DNA of 64,000 nucleotides, taken from positions 250,528 to 314,527 of the forward strand of contig NZ_CCXK01000015.1 of NCBI RefSeq assembly GCF_000821305.1. The letters run 5' to 3'. Positions 26,115 through 35,031 of this stretch are shown one piece after another. Each line of letters begins with the position of its first letter. The first letter of the stretch is position 1. The position numbers and the translations under genes are program-made. Source of the DNA: Clostridium culturomicium. GTDB lineage: Bacteria > Bacillota > Clostridia > Clostridiales > Clostridiaceae. The notes below the pieces were generated by a model. That model searched no databases. It was not told the DNA's origin and saw only the letters and a list, made by a program, of their open reading frames with translations.

Positions 26115-26573
26115 TTATACGTTTGTTTCAGAATCTCTCAAGCTTCTCTCTACAAGTCTGATAAGATTCTCTCTAAGGCTTGCATTGTCATCTTCACTAC
26201 GCTTTTTATGCTTTCCAGTCTTTCCACCACTTCTTCTTACCTTTGCACTAATATGCCTTTCAAAGAGCAGTTTATCTATATTATTCTCTGAGAAAATATA
26301 TCCTCTTGGACTGATTGCATAGGATTTTTTCCCCAGTACCATGGCAGCAACTCCATAATCTTGAGTTACAACAATATCTCCTTTTTTAGCTTCATTAGCC
26401 ACCTTCATATCAACAGCTTGAAATCCGCTGTCCATCACGATGACCTCACCATATTCAGAAGTTATAACGTGGTGAATATCACAATAAATTTTCAATGGAA
26501 CATTGTAAGACTTTGCAACTGATTCAATTATGTCTCGGCCTGCACAGCCATCTCCATCAACTATAATAGCCAT
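26115..26573 (-). CDS. YaiI/YqxD family (DUF188, UPF0178) protein
   Basis: This 152-residue protein matches the UPF0178 family: IIVDGDGCAGRDII at the start, SGFQAVDMKVA and VTQDYGVAAMVLGKKSYAIS in the middle, then a basic GGKTGKHKKRSEDD stretch. The fold is PIN-like and a nuclease role has been suggested, without firm proof. It starts four bases after the pgi stop, so the two genes are co-transcribed, and the shared terminator follows. Confidence 0.9.
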   Translation of the reverse strand: MAIIVDGDGCAGRDIIESVAKSYNVPLKIYCDIHHVITSEYGEVIVMDSGFQAVDMKVANEAKKGDIVVTQDYGVAAMVLGKKSYAISPRGYIFSENNIDKLLFERHISAKVRRSGGKTGKHKKRSEDDNASLRENLIRLVERSLRDSETNV

Positions 26574-26577
26574 TCTA

Positions 26578-27933
26578 TTACCTTCCTAATTTATTTAATA
26601 ATGTTTTTTGTAACTCCTCATAACCTGGCTTTCCAAGAAGTGCAAACATGTTTTTCTTGTATGCTTCAACTCCCTCTTGGTCAAATGGATTGATTCCTAA
26701 TAAATATCCTCCGATAGCACAAGCTTTTTCAAAGAAGTATATTAACTCTCCAACAGCTGCTGGTGTTAATTCACTCATGTTTATTTGGATGTTAGGAACT
26801 CCTCCTTCTACGTGAGCAAGAGCAGTTCCCTCCATAGCATTCTTATTAACAAAATCTATTGTTCTGCCAGATAAGAAGTTAAGTCCATCCACATTCATAG
26901 TATCTTCTTTTATTGTCATTTCTATAGGTGCTTTTTCAACATTTACAACTGTTTCAAAGATATTTCTCATTCCATCTTGAATATATTGTCCCATAGAGTG
27001 AAGATCTGTAGAGAAGTTAACTGATGAAGGGAAGATACCCTTTCCATCTTTACCATGGCTCTCACCATATAATTGTTTAAACCACTCGCCCATGTATTGA
27101 AGGCATGGCTCATAGTTTACTAATATTTCAGTAGTTTTTCCCATTTCATATAATAAATGTCTTGCAGCAGCATATTTGTAACAGATATTACTGTTGACAT
27201 CTTCGTCAACATAAGTTTCTCTTCCTTTTGCTGCTCCTGCCATTAATTCATCTATATTAATTCCCGCTACAGCAATTGGTAAAAGCCCAACTGGCGTTAA
27301 AACGGAGAATCTTCCCCCTACATTATCAGGAATTACGAAAGTCTCGTAACCTTCTTCTGTTGCAAGGTTTTTAAGTGCTCCTCTTGCTTTATCTGTAGTA
27401 ACAAAAATTCTATTTTTTGCTTCTTCTTTTCCATATTTATTTTCAACAAGCTCTTTAAGCACTCTGAAAACTATTGCTGGCTCTGTAGTAGTACCTGATT
27501 TAGATATTACGTTAACCGCAAAATCTCTATCTCCTATTACCTTTAATAGCTGTGATAAATAAGTTGAGCTTATGTTGTTTCCTGCAAAATATATTTCTGG
27601 AGTTTCTCTGTCTGATTCTGATAAGTTATTATAAAAAGTACCTGTTAAAGCTTCTATAACAGCTCTTGCTCCTAAGTATGAACCACCAATTCCAATAACT
27701 ATAAGTACCTTTGAGCTAGCTTTAATCTTTTCAGCAGCTGCCTTAACTCTTTCAAACTCATCCTTGTCATAATCCACTGGAAGGTCAAGCCATCCTAAAA
27801 AGTCATTTCCTGCCCCGCTTTTTTCATGTAAAACCTTATGAGCAACAGCAACCATAGGTTTTAAGTTATTAATTTGCCCCTCACTTACGAACCCTTCAAG
27901 GTTTCTCATATTTAAACTTACAGCATTTCTCAT
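26578..27933 (-). CDS. pgi: Glucose-6-phosphate isomerase
   Basis: Pgi interconverts glucose 6-phosphate and fructose 6-phosphate in glycolysis. The 451-residue length is that of the short bacterial class. Signature sites are GIGGSYLGARAVIEAL, ISKSGTTTEPA for phosphate binding, GGRFSVLTPVGLLP, and YGESHGKDGKGIFPSS with the catalytic region; the final lysine is in VEAYKKNMFALLG. yaiI-type gene follows directly. A small calcium/sodium exchanger gene lies upstream on the same strand, 34 bases away. Confidence 0.96.
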   Translation of the reverse strand: MRNAVSLNMRNLEGFVSEGQINNLKPMVAVAHKVLHEKSGAGNDFLGWLDLPVDYDKDEFERVKAAAEKIKASSKVLIVIGIGGSYLGARAVIEALTGTFYNNLSESDRETPEIYFAGNNISSTYLSQLLKVIGDRDFAVNVISKSGTTTEPAIVFRVLKELVENKYGKEEAKNRIFVTTDKARGALKNLATEEGYETFVIPDNVGGRFSVLTPVGLLPIAVAGINIDELMAGAAKGRETYVDEDVNSNICYKYAAARHLLYEMGKTTEILVNYEPCLQYMGEWFKQLYGESHGKDGKGIFPSSVNFSTDLHSMGQYIQDGMRNIFETVVNVEKAPIEMTIKEDTMNVDGLNFLSGRTIDFVNKNAMEGTALAHVEGGVPNIQINMSELTPAAVGELIYFFEKACAIGGYLLGINPFDQEGVEAYKKNMFALLGKPGYEELQKTLLNKLGR

Positions 27934-27967
27934 ACTAATCCCCTCCTAAAAAATACGAATTCATATA

Positions 27968-28990
27968 TTATAAAGTAATAAATAAGAATCCTATGTAAAA
28001 CACATATACACTAAGTAACATAGCACCATTCTTTTTAGTATATTTTCCATAGGTTGTTATTGGAAGAATAACTAACAGCATAAGTACTAATGCCACTGGT
28101 ATATCTAATAATATAGTTTGATGGAAGTTAATAAATTTTCTTCCGAAGAATTCAATATTTCTTGATGTTAAACTCAATCCATCTTTGGAAATTATACCAC
28201 AAGTTGATACTATCATCACGATGTTTAAAATATTAGCTCCGATAATATTTCCTACACCAACACCACCTTGCTTTTTAGAAATGGAAGTTAATGCAGTTAC
28301 AAGCTCTGGAAGAGATGTTCCAAGAGCAACCACTGTTAAACTGATTATTGCCTCTGGAACTGCAAAATACTTTGCAATAATTTGGGCATTGTTAACTAAA
28401 AGATTAGCTCCCACTATAATAAATAAAGTTCCTACAATAAACATAATAATATTTTTAGAAACCTCTTTTTTATTAAGCTTTGCCTTTACAGATTCCTCTA
28501 CCATCGTAGACGCTACTTCATCATTAATTTCCAGTGACATCTGTGCTTCCTTCTTGTTTTGAATTATGTAATAAACAAGAATTCCAGCTAGCACAGCACC
28601 TTCAATCCTATTTATATTTCCATTAGTTGAGAACAATAATAATAACACTGTTGATGCAATCATTAAAAATGCTTTAGACATAAATGATTTCTTTTCAACC
28701 TTAACAGGCATAATCATCATTGATATTGCTAATATAAGTCCTGTGTTGCATATAATTGAACCTATAGCATTTCCTATGGCTATCTCTGGTGAACCACTTA
28801 CCGTTGCTATGGTAGAAACGAAAAACTCTGGTAATGTAGTTGCCAAACTAACAACAGTTGCACCTATTATAATATCAGGTATTCCTGTTACCTTTGCCAT
28901 CCAAATTGCTGCATCCACGAATAAATCTCCGCCTTTAATAATAATTACAGCCCCTAAAATAAATAATATAATTGGTAAAATTATTTCCAT
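27968..28990 (-). CDS. Calcium/sodium antiporter, CaCA family
   Basis: The 340-residue protein has about ten membrane segments in two inverted halves. Each half has the alpha-repeat signature: GATVVSLATTLPEF near residue 45 and TVVALGTSLPELVTAL near residue 240, the cation-binding acidic residues lying in these loops. It should exchange Na+ or H+ for Ca2+ across the membrane, like YrbG. The start at 28990 follows GGGGAG by four bases; an earlier in-frame codon at 29029 lacks a ribosome site. It may be co-transcribed with pgi. Confidence 0.88.
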   Translation of the reverse strand: MEIILPIILFILGAVIIIKGGDLFVDAAIWMAKVTGIPDIIIGATVVSLATTLPEFFVSTIATVSGSPEIAIGNAIGSIICNTGLILAISMMIMPVKVEKKSFMSKAFLMIASTVLLLLFSTNGNINRIEGAVLAGILVYYIIQNKKEAQMSLEINDEVASTMVEESVKAKLNKKEVSKNIIMFIVGTLFIIVGANLLVNNAQIIAKYFAVPEAIISLTVVALGTSLPELVTALTSISKKQGGVGVGNIIGANILNIVMIVSTCGIISKDGLSLTSRNIEFFGRKFINFHQTILLDIPVALVLMLLVILPITTYGKYTKKNGAMLLSVYVFYIGFLFITL

Positions 28991-29058
28991 AATACTCCCC
29001 CTATCCACTATAGTAGTATACAATATCACGAAAATTCTTTCAAATATTTGTTAGTTAC

Positions 29059-29733
29059 TTAAACCGGTTTCATGTAAATTTTATCCCATTTATAAAAAAT
29101 ATTTAGCTCTTCATCCAATCCATCTACACGTATTATAGGTGCAGCTCCTGCCTCACTTATGTAATTATAATGAGTATTTTCACCCAGCACTATATTTACA
29201 ATGGCAGCATCAGTAAAATTAAGATTAATACTCTTTATAATTGGAGTATTAATTACCCCATAAATCATGGTGCAGCTAGGAATGCTCTCCTTTCTAAATT
29301 CAACTTCATGGAGAGTAAAAGGCTCACATTTATTAATTTTATCAACTGCTTTAAACAAGACCTCATCATTCTGTGAAATTTGACAGATACCTTCATATCC
29401 CTCTTCTCCAGCTTCATACATAAAGATAGCAATGGTGCTATCATCAAAGGTGCTTTTTGATAATATTTCTATATTTAAGTCGTTTAAGGCTAATTCCTGG
29501 GAAATAATAGCCATAAGCTTTTCTTCAAATCGCCCTGCTGCTTCATTATCACTCAATTTATTTCCCATTTCATCAACTTCTACACACGAAGACTGAAAAT
29601 TTCCTGTAGAAACATAACCTTTTCTAACCTCTTCATGGGTAACAACAAGCCAAACAATCAGAAACATTCCTATTGCCAGTAGCACTAAGTCTACTTTAGT
29701 TTCTAGGTCTAATTTCCACTTTTTCTTTTTCAC
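29059..29733 (-). CDS. Unknown single-pass membrane protein
   Basis: I do not recognise this 224-residue protein. A lysine-rich start (KKKKWKLD) is followed by one hydrophobic segment (VLLAIGMFLIVWLVV) and a soluble domain of about 185 residues, rich in acidic residues, probably outside the cell. The GTG at 29733 is chosen as start because GGGAG lies nine bases before it and just after the stop of the upstream gene; longer forms would overlap that gene by 50 bases. Gap to the upstream gene is 13 bases, so the two unknown envelope genes are co-expressed. Confidence 0.6.
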   Translation of the reverse strand: MKKKKWKLDLETKVDLVLLAIGMFLIVWLVVTHEEVRKGYVSTGNFQSSCVEVDEMGNKLSDNEAAGRFEEKLMAIISQELALNDLNIEILSKSTFDDSTIAIFMYEAGEEGYEGICQISQNDEVLFKAVDKINKCEPFTLHEVEFRKESIPSCTMIYGVINTPIIKSINLNFTDAAIVNIVLGENTHYNYISEAGAAPIIRVDGLDEELNIFYKWDKIYMKPV

Positions 29734-29746
29734 ATGAATCAACTCC

Positions 29747-30817
29747 CTATTTGTATTCTGCAGCATACCATTCATATCTTGCTGCATATTCACCATCTAT
29801 TTTTTCTGAATCATAAAGTCTGAAAATTATATATTGGGTCCAGTTCATTCCTGGTTCTACAGCTAAGGATAAAATCAAAAAGGTCGCTCCGAAGGAACCG
29901 CTTACCGTAAATATAACTTCATTCCTAGCTTCTGCTGGAAACTCTTCTCCGTTACTAGAAGGCCTTGAAATAACACCTCCTGTACTATTTGCTATATTAA
30001 CAATTCCATAAGAGGACTGACCACCTCTTGCATATTTTATGATTGATGTTCCATCACTTCCTAGCTGATACTCAGTATATAAATAAACCTTTGAAAAAGA
30101 TAACCCTGATTCAAAGGACCATTCGCCCTCTCTCCAGCCAATATTGTCATAGGCATAGGTAATGCCATCATCCATGATAGCCTCTTCATATCCAAGCTTT
30201 ACAGGCTTATAAGCATCCTTCTTTTTATATCCTTTTAAGAGATTTCTTAAATTCTCTAATGAAGCTTTATTTTTTCTTTGCAAAGCTCTCTCCCTTTCAG
30301 CTCTTTCGCTGCTTTCTTTAACTCTTGTATCATAAGAAATCTTTGAACCATCAGGATATATAATTTCAAAGGCAGCTTTATCCGAAAAGGTGCTTATAAC
30401 CTTTTCAGCATACTCATAACCATTAATTAAACTATCTAAAGACTTCATTGCCTTCTTTAAAGCTCTCTTATCACCTTCTAAGATTTTTTCTCTATAGTAG
30501 GTCTTATTGATTAAAAATTCATGGTCTGGTATATCCTCAACATCCTTATCTATTAAAAGCTCTATATTTTCCGTCTCTAGCTTCCTCACAAGGTTATTTA
30601 GCATTATGTAGTACTCTGCATCCTCTCTCTTAATACCTTCCGCTATAAGCTCATTAACTTCTTCTGATATATCCATTCTTTTAACCTCTAAGCAAATCTC
30701 CTTAATCCTCTCCTCATTTTCCATTGAAATGTCATCCTTCGCCAACACTGATGAAGAAATATTAATAACTAAAACTACAACTATAGTAAATAAAATAACT
30801 TTGTATGATCTTCTCAC
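29747..30817 (-). CDS. Unknown secreted protein with signal peptide
   Basis: The 356-residue protein begins with a clear signal peptide (MRRSYKVILFTIVVVLVINI, likely cleaved after VLA). A helical, charged N-terminal half (30-190), probably coiled coil, precedes a beta-rich C-terminal half with many tyrosines and tryptophans (GWREGEWSFESGLSFS) that looks like a folded extracellular domain. No family is recognised and no cell-wall anchor is present. It is co-transcribed with the single-pass membrane protein gene after it; together they may form an envelope complex. Confidence 0.6.
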   Translation of the reverse strand: MRRSYKVILFTIVVVLVINISSSVLAKDDISMENEERIKEICLEVKRMDISEEVNELIAEGIKREDAEYYIMLNNLVRKLETENIELLIDKDVEDIPDHEFLINKTYYREKILEGDKRALKKAMKSLDSLINGYEYAEKVISTFSDKAAFEIIYPDGSKISYDTRVKESSERAERERALQRKNKASLENLRNLLKGYKKKDAYKPVKLGYEEAIMDDGITYAYDNIGWREGEWSFESGLSFSKVYLYTEYQLGSDGTSIIKYARGGQSSYGIVNIANSTGGVISRPSSNGEEFPAEARNEVIFTVSGSFGATFLILSLAVEPGMNWTQYIIFRLYDSEKIDGEYAARYEWYAAEYK

Positions 30818-30882
30818 TTAATTCCTCTCCTAGTTGTGACTTTTACATTATTATTCCTAAAACTCCAGTTTCCAATCACAAA

Positions 30883-30918
30883 AATAAAAAATACCCTAAG
30901 CTTCAGCTGAAGCTTAGG
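30883..30918 (-). terminator. Terminator built from a 24 bp perfect palindrome
   Basis: Positions 30895-30918 are a perfect palindrome (half-site CCTAAGCTTCAG), followed on the minus strand by GTATTTTTTATTT. It lies 18 bases after the stop of the 45-residue protein gene. Confidence 0.85.
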
Positions 30919-30935
30919 ATATTTCTTAATATATA

Positions 30936-31073
30936 TTATTTATTAATTGCAATTTCTATTGATGGTCTGTTATAACTTTCTTCTTTCTCTTTATTTTCTC
31001 TTTTATTTATTGATGCTTGAGCTAAAAGAGCTCCAATAAGTACACAAATAATTGATACAATAGCTTTTTTCAT
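30936..31073 (-). CDS. Small 45-residue membrane or secreted protein
   Basis: ATG at 31073, six bases after GGGGG, opens a 45-residue frame: a hydrophobic N-terminus (KKAIVSIICVLIGALLAQ) followed by a charged segment rich in lysine and glutamate and ending EIAINK. It has its own promoter (TTTACT and TATAAT, 17 bp apart) and its own strong terminator, which argues that it is real. It may be a single-pass small membrane protein or a cleaved peptide. No family is recognised. Confidence 0.65.
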   Translation of the reverse strand: MKKAIVSIICVLIGALLAQASINKRENKEKEESYNRPSIEIAINK

Positions 31074-31112
31074 GTTTTTTCCCCCATATATTTTAATTTA
31101 CGCCTTATGTCT

Positions 31113-31141
31113 ATTATAGTATTGTAAAAATCTTAAGTAAA
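31113..31141 (-). promoter_or_regulatory. Sigma-A promoter of the 45-residue protein gene
   Basis: TTTACT (31136-31141) and TATAAT (31113-31118) are 17 bp apart on the minus strand, about 40 bases before the ATG. Confidence 0.65.
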
Positions 31142-31170
31142 CTTCTATTCTTGCTTATTCACAAAAGTTA

Positions 31171-31209
31171 AAAAAATATCCCCAACTAATCTCTTAGCTG
31201 GGGATATTT
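31171..31209 (-). terminator. Intrinsic terminator, probably of guaB-guaA
   Basis: A stem of about 16 bp with one mismatch (31174-31189 with 31194-31209) is followed on the minus strand by a TTT tract and TAACTTTTG. It is the first clear terminator after guaA, about 285 bases downstream; a dispersed repeat lies between. Confidence 0.75.
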
Positions 31210-31285
31210 TGGGTGTGATTTTATTTAAACATAAATAATTATGTGTAAACCCATTTATTGGAATCTCCTTCTCACATACGTTCGA

Positions 31286-31387
31286 ATGAATTCTCAAAGA
31301 GTAAGTTCGAGATACTAAATCAAAGATTTAGACTCTCACTTAAATTCCACTTAACCAAATAATAGATTTGAAATGTCATTTATGGAG
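31286..31387 (+). repeat. Dispersed hairpin repeat, copy A
   Basis: About 100 bases align nearly end to end with the reverse complement of 60637-60735: shared blocks include CTCAAAGAGTAAGTT, CACTTAAATTC/TACTTAAATTC, and CCAAAT-ATAGATTTG. The internal hairpin is kept although its stem bases differ (here CTAAATC with GATTTAG). It lies downstream of guaA on the opposite orientation. The rest of 31210-31494 shows only a long-spaced inverted repeat AGGATAGC/GCTATCCT. Confidence 0.65.
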
Positions 31388-31494
31388 GCTAAACACTTAA
31401 GAGGATAGCAATCTCCTCTCAAGCTATTTAGCGATGTTAACTATTTTTTAGAATAGGAAGCTATCCTTCCTTTTATAACTGTTAAAGTCAAATT

Positions 31495-33036
31495 TTACTC
31501 AAATTCTATTGTTGCTGGTGGCTTTCCTGTGCAATCGTAGAATACACGGTTAACCCCTTTTACTTCATTTACTATTCTAGTAGTAACCTTTCCAAGTACT
31601 TCCCATGGCAGGTCAGCAGATTCTGCTGTCATGAAGTCACTTGTTGTTACTGCTCTTAATGCTACTGCGTAGTCATAAGTTCTTTCGTCACCCATAACTC
31701 CTACAGAACGCATATTAGTTAAAGCTGCAAAGTACTGTCCTATTTCTTTATCTATTCCAGCTTTTACAATCTCTTCTCTATAAATGTAATCTGCATCCTG
31801 AACTATTCTTACCTTTTCAGCAGTTACTTCTCCAATGATTCTGATTCCAAGACCAGGACCTGGGAATGGCTGTCTGTATACTAATTTTTCAGGTATTCCA
31901 AGCTCTAGACCAGCTTTTCTAACTTCATCTTTAAATAGTAGTCTTAATGGCTCTACTATTTCTTTGAAATCAACGTATTCAGGAAGTCCGCCAACGTTGT
32001 GGTGTGATTTTATTACTGCAGAGTCGCCAAGTCCGCTTTCGATGATGTCTGGATAAATTGTTCCTTGTACTAGGAAGTCAACTGTTCCAATCTTCTTTGC
32101 TTCCTCTTCAAATACTCTGATGAACTCTTCTCCAATGATTTTTCTTTTAGTCTCAGGATCCTCTACTCCAGCAAGAGCTGTGTAGAATCTCTCTTGTGCG
32201 TTAACTCTTATGAAGTTTAAGTCATATTGTCCTTCTGGTCCAAATATAGCTTCAACCTCATCACCTTCATTCTTTCTTAAAAGACCATGGTCAACAAATA
32301 CACATGTTAATTGCTTACCAATAGCTTTTGATAAAAGAACTGCAGCAACTGATGAATCAACTCCACCAGATAGTGCACATAGAGCTTTACCATTTCCAAC
32401 CTTAGCACGGATTTCTTCGATAGTTTTTTCAACGAAAGAATCCATTTTCCAATCTCCAGCGCAGTTACAGATGTTATAAACGAAGTTACTTAACATCTTG
32501 TTACCCTCTTGAGTATGCATTACCTCTGGGTGGTATTGAACTGCATAAAGGTTCTTCTCTTCACACTCCATTGCCGCTACTGGACAAACTGGTGTATGAC
32601 CTATTATTTTAAAGCCTTCTGGTGCTTTTTCTATATAATCAGTGTGGCTCATCCAACAGATAGTTGATGGTGAAACTCCATCAAATAATTTAGATGTAAC
32701 ATCTACATTAACTTCTGTCTTACCATACTCGCTTACAGGTGCAGTTGCAACCTTTCCTCCAAGCATGTGAGACATAAGTTGTGAACCATAGCAAATTCCA
32801 AGTACAGGAATTCCTAATTCAAATATAGCTTTATCGATAAGAGGTGAATCCTCACCGTAAACGCTATTTGGCCCACCTGTGAAAATTATTCCCTTTGGAT
32901 TCATTTCTTTAACTTTATCTACAGATATTGTGCAAGGATGAACTTCACAATATACATTGCATTCCCTAACTCTTCTTGCTATTAACTGGTTGTATTGTCC
33001 ACCAAAGTCAATAACTAATACTAATTCTCTATTCAT
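31495..33036 (-). CDS. guaA: GMP synthase (glutamine-hydrolysing)
   Basis: GuaA converts XMP to GMP using glutamine and ATP, the last step of guanine nucleotide synthesis. The 513 residues hold a class I amidotransferase domain (GICYGSQLMSHML with the nucleophilic cysteine; YHPEV for the triad histidine), the ATP pyrophosphatase P-loop (ALSGGVDSSVAAVLL), and the C-terminal dimerisation domain ending GKPPATIEFE. AGGAGAG precedes the ATG. It starts 11 bases after the guaB stop, so both genes share the guanine riboswitch. Confidence 0.97.
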   Translation of the reverse strand: MNRELVLVIDFGGQYNQLIARRVRECNVYCEVHPCTISVDKVKEMNPKGIIFTGGPNSVYGEDSPLIDKAIFELGIPVLGICYGSQLMSHMLGGKVATAPVSEYGKTEVNVDVTSKLFDGVSPSTICWMSHTDYIEKAPEGFKIIGHTPVCPVAAMECEEKNLYAVQYHPEVMHTQEGNKMLSNFVYNICNCAGDWKMDSFVEKTIEEIRAKVGNGKALCALSGGVDSSVAAVLLSKAIGKQLTCVFVDHGLLRKNEGDEVEAIFGPEGQYDLNFIRVNAQERFYTALAGVEDPETKRKIIGEEFIRVFEEEAKKIGTVDFLVQGTIYPDIIESGLGDSAVIKSHHNVGGLPEYVDFKEIVEPLRLLFKDEVRKAGLELGIPEKLVYRQPFPGPGLGIRIIGEVTAEKVRIVQDADYIYREEIVKAGIDKEIGQYFAALTNMRSVGVMGDERTYDYAVALRAVTTSDFMTAESADLPWEVLGKVTTRIVNEVKGVNRVFYDCTGKPPATIEFE

Positions 33037-33047
33037 AAAATTCTCTC

Positions 33048-34502
33048 CTATTGTCCTACACTGTAGTTTGGTGCTTCTTTTGTTATTGAAATATCGTGTG
33101 GGTGAGACTCTCTGAATCCAGCAGATGTTTGAATTACAAAGTTTGAAGTCTCGTATAATTCCTTAAGAGTTGGTGCTCCTAAATAACCCATTCCTGAACG
33201 TATTCCTCCAACTAATTGGTATATTGTATCAACAACAGTACCCTTAAATGGTATTCTTCCTTCAACACCTTCTGGTACAAGTTTCTTTCCTTCTTCTTGG
33301 AAATATCTATCCTTACTTCCTGCTGCCATAGCTCCTAGAGAACCCATTCCTCTATAAACCTTGTAGCTTCTTCCTTGATATATTTCAATTTCGCCTGGTG
33401 CTTCTTCACATCCAGCAAGCATTGAACCCATCATACAAACCTTAGCACCTGCAGCTAGTGCTTTAACGATATCTCCAGAGTATTTTAAGCCTCCGTCAGC
33501 AATAACTGGAACCCCATAAGGCTCTGCAGCCTCAACACAATCCATAACAGCTGTTAATTGAGGAACTCCAACTCCTGCAACTACTCTTGTAGTACAGATT
33601 GATCCAGGTCCTATACCAACCTTAACACAGTCTGCTCCAGCTTCGATAAGGGCAACTGTAGCTTCTGCTGTTGCAATGTTTCCTGCTATAACCTGAAGCT
33701 CTGGGTATTTAGCTTTAACTGACTTAACTGCATCTATAACCCCTTTAGAGTGTCCATGAGCTGTATCAATTGTTATAACGTCAACGCCAACCTTGTAAAG
33801 AGCATCAACTCTATCCATTATATCCTTTGTAACTCCAACAGCTGCTCCACAAAGAAGTCTTCCGCTCTTATCCTTTGCAGCATTAGGGAACTTTATTGCC
33901 TTTTGGATATCTTTTATTGTTATTAACCCTTTTAAGTTGAAGTTTTCATCAACTAAAGGTAATTTTTCTATCTTATTCTTAGCAAGGATGTTCTTAGCAT
34001 CTTCCATGCTGATTCCTTCGTGTGCAGTTACTAAGTTCTCACTTGTCATAACTTCACTTACTTTTTTAGAATAATCAGTTTCGAAAGCTATATCTCTGTT
34101 AGTAATAATACCAACAAGCTTTCCTCCCTCTGTAACAGGAACCCCTGATATTCTATATCTAGACATGATCGCTAAAGCATCACTTATAAGATTATCTTTT
34201 CCGATTGAGAAAGGATTTACAATTACTCCGTTTTCTTGTCTCTTAACAGTTTCAACTTCGTTAGCCTGTGCTTCGATAGACATGTTCTTGTGGATTATTC
34301 CGATTCCACCTTCTCTAGCCATTGCAATTGCCATTTTGCTCTCTGTAACAGTATCCATTCCTGCACTCATAAGAGGTAGGTTTAACTCTATTGTCTTAGT
34401 TAAGTTTGTTTTGAAGTTAACATCCTTTGGTAAAACCTCTGATTTATTTGGAACTAATAATACGTCATCGAATGTGTAAGCTTGTTTTAGTATTCTTGCC
34501 AT
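33048..34502 (-). CDS. guaB: Inosine-5'-monophosphate dehydrogenase
   Basis: GuaB oxidises IMP to XMP with NAD+, the committed step to GMP. The 484-residue protein is a TIM barrel (start LKQAYTFDDVLLVP) with a CBS domain pair inserted at about residues 95-205 (SRYRISGVPVTEGGKLVGII), the catalytic-cysteine loop GIGPGSICTTRVVAG, and the flap YRGMGSLGAM. The ATG at 34502 gives the standard length; an upstream in-frame codon at 34541 adds 13 residues that fit nothing. Transcription is controlled by the guanine riboswitch and terminator just upstream. Confidence 0.96.
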   Translation of the reverse strand: MARILKQAYTFDDVLLVPNKSEVLPKDVNFKTNLTKTIELNLPLMSAGMDTVTESKMAIAMAREGGIGIIHKNMSIEAQANEVETVKRQENGVIVNPFSIGKDNLISDALAIMSRYRISGVPVTEGGKLVGIITNRDIAFETDYSKKVSEVMTSENLVTAHEGISMEDAKNILAKNKIEKLPLVDENFNLKGLITIKDIQKAIKFPNAAKDKSGRLLCGAAVGVTKDIMDRVDALYKVGVDVITIDTAHGHSKGVIDAVKSVKAKYPELQVIAGNIATAEATVALIEAGADCVKVGIGPGSICTTRVVAGVGVPQLTAVMDCVEAAEPYGVPVIADGGLKYSGDIVKALAAGAKVCMMGSMLAGCEEAPGEIEIYQGRSYKVYRGMGSLGAMAAGSKDRYFQEEGKKLVPEGVEGRIPFKGTVVDTIYQLVGGIRSGMGYLGAPTLKELYETSNFVIQTSAGFRESHPHDISITKEAPNYSVGQ

Positions 34503-34576
34503 AATTAAAAATCCTTCCCTTCTTCTTAAAATTTGTGTCAACTCTTCATATACATATTGTACTTTACCCTAGAGAT

Positions 34577-34664
34577 AAAAAAACATGCTGCCTACTTCAC
34601 AGCTCAACCCAAGCTCCTAATAAAGGAGTATTGTTAAAACTACAAAGCAAAAGCAACATGTCCA
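34577..34664 (-). terminator. Riboswitch-controlled terminator before guaB
   Basis: ACATGTTGC and GCAGCATGT form a 9 bp stem (34583-34591 with 34653-34661, one G-U pair) enclosing a smaller ACTCC/GGAGC-type hairpin, followed on the minus strand by seven T. It lies between the guanine aptamer and guaB. Confidence 0.8.
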
Positions 34665-34687
34665 TATAATATATAACACGTTCTTTT

Positions 34688-34753
34688 ACTCATAGTCAGA
34701 AATTTATCGGTTTCCGGTAGAGACTCCTTGCCATATTCAAGGTATATATGAGT
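34688..34753 (-). promoter_or_regulatory. Guanine riboswitch upstream of guaB
   Basis: The minus-strand aptamer shows the closing stem ACTCAT/ATGAGT, loop 2 and 3 sequences AATATGGC and CCGATAAAT, and the junction segments GTCTCTAC and GACTATG typical of purine riboswitches. The pairing base in J3/1 is C (GACTATG), which specifies guanine rather than adenine. With the following terminator, guanine should switch guaB-guaA off. Confidence 0.92.
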
Positions 34754-34984
34754 TAATCACTATTTAATTCTTAATTTATTATACCTATTTTATTTAAATT
34801 CTACTGTTTTGTCAAGAGTTATTAAACAGTAATTTTCTGAAATTTGTCGAAGTTTAGATGTTTACTTAATACATTTTGTATACTCATGCAACAAAGTATA
34901 ATAAAACTAAAAATTTATACAATTATAAACATTTCCAATTGTATATTGTGAATATACATTAAGATGCAAATTTCTCTTGCATTA

Positions 34985-35022
34985 TATAAATGAAAGCTTA
35001 CTGCTTTAAGTAAAGCAATAAG
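34985..35022 (-). terminator. Intrinsic terminator at the end of the pilus operon
   Basis: CTTATTGCTTT and AAAGCAGTAAG form an 11 bp stem (34997-35007 with 35012-35022, G-U allowed) with loop ACTT, followed by CTTTCATTTAT. It lies ten bases after the stop of the VWA/PA14 gene. Confidence 0.75.
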
Positions 35023-35031
35023 TTTTTGAGA

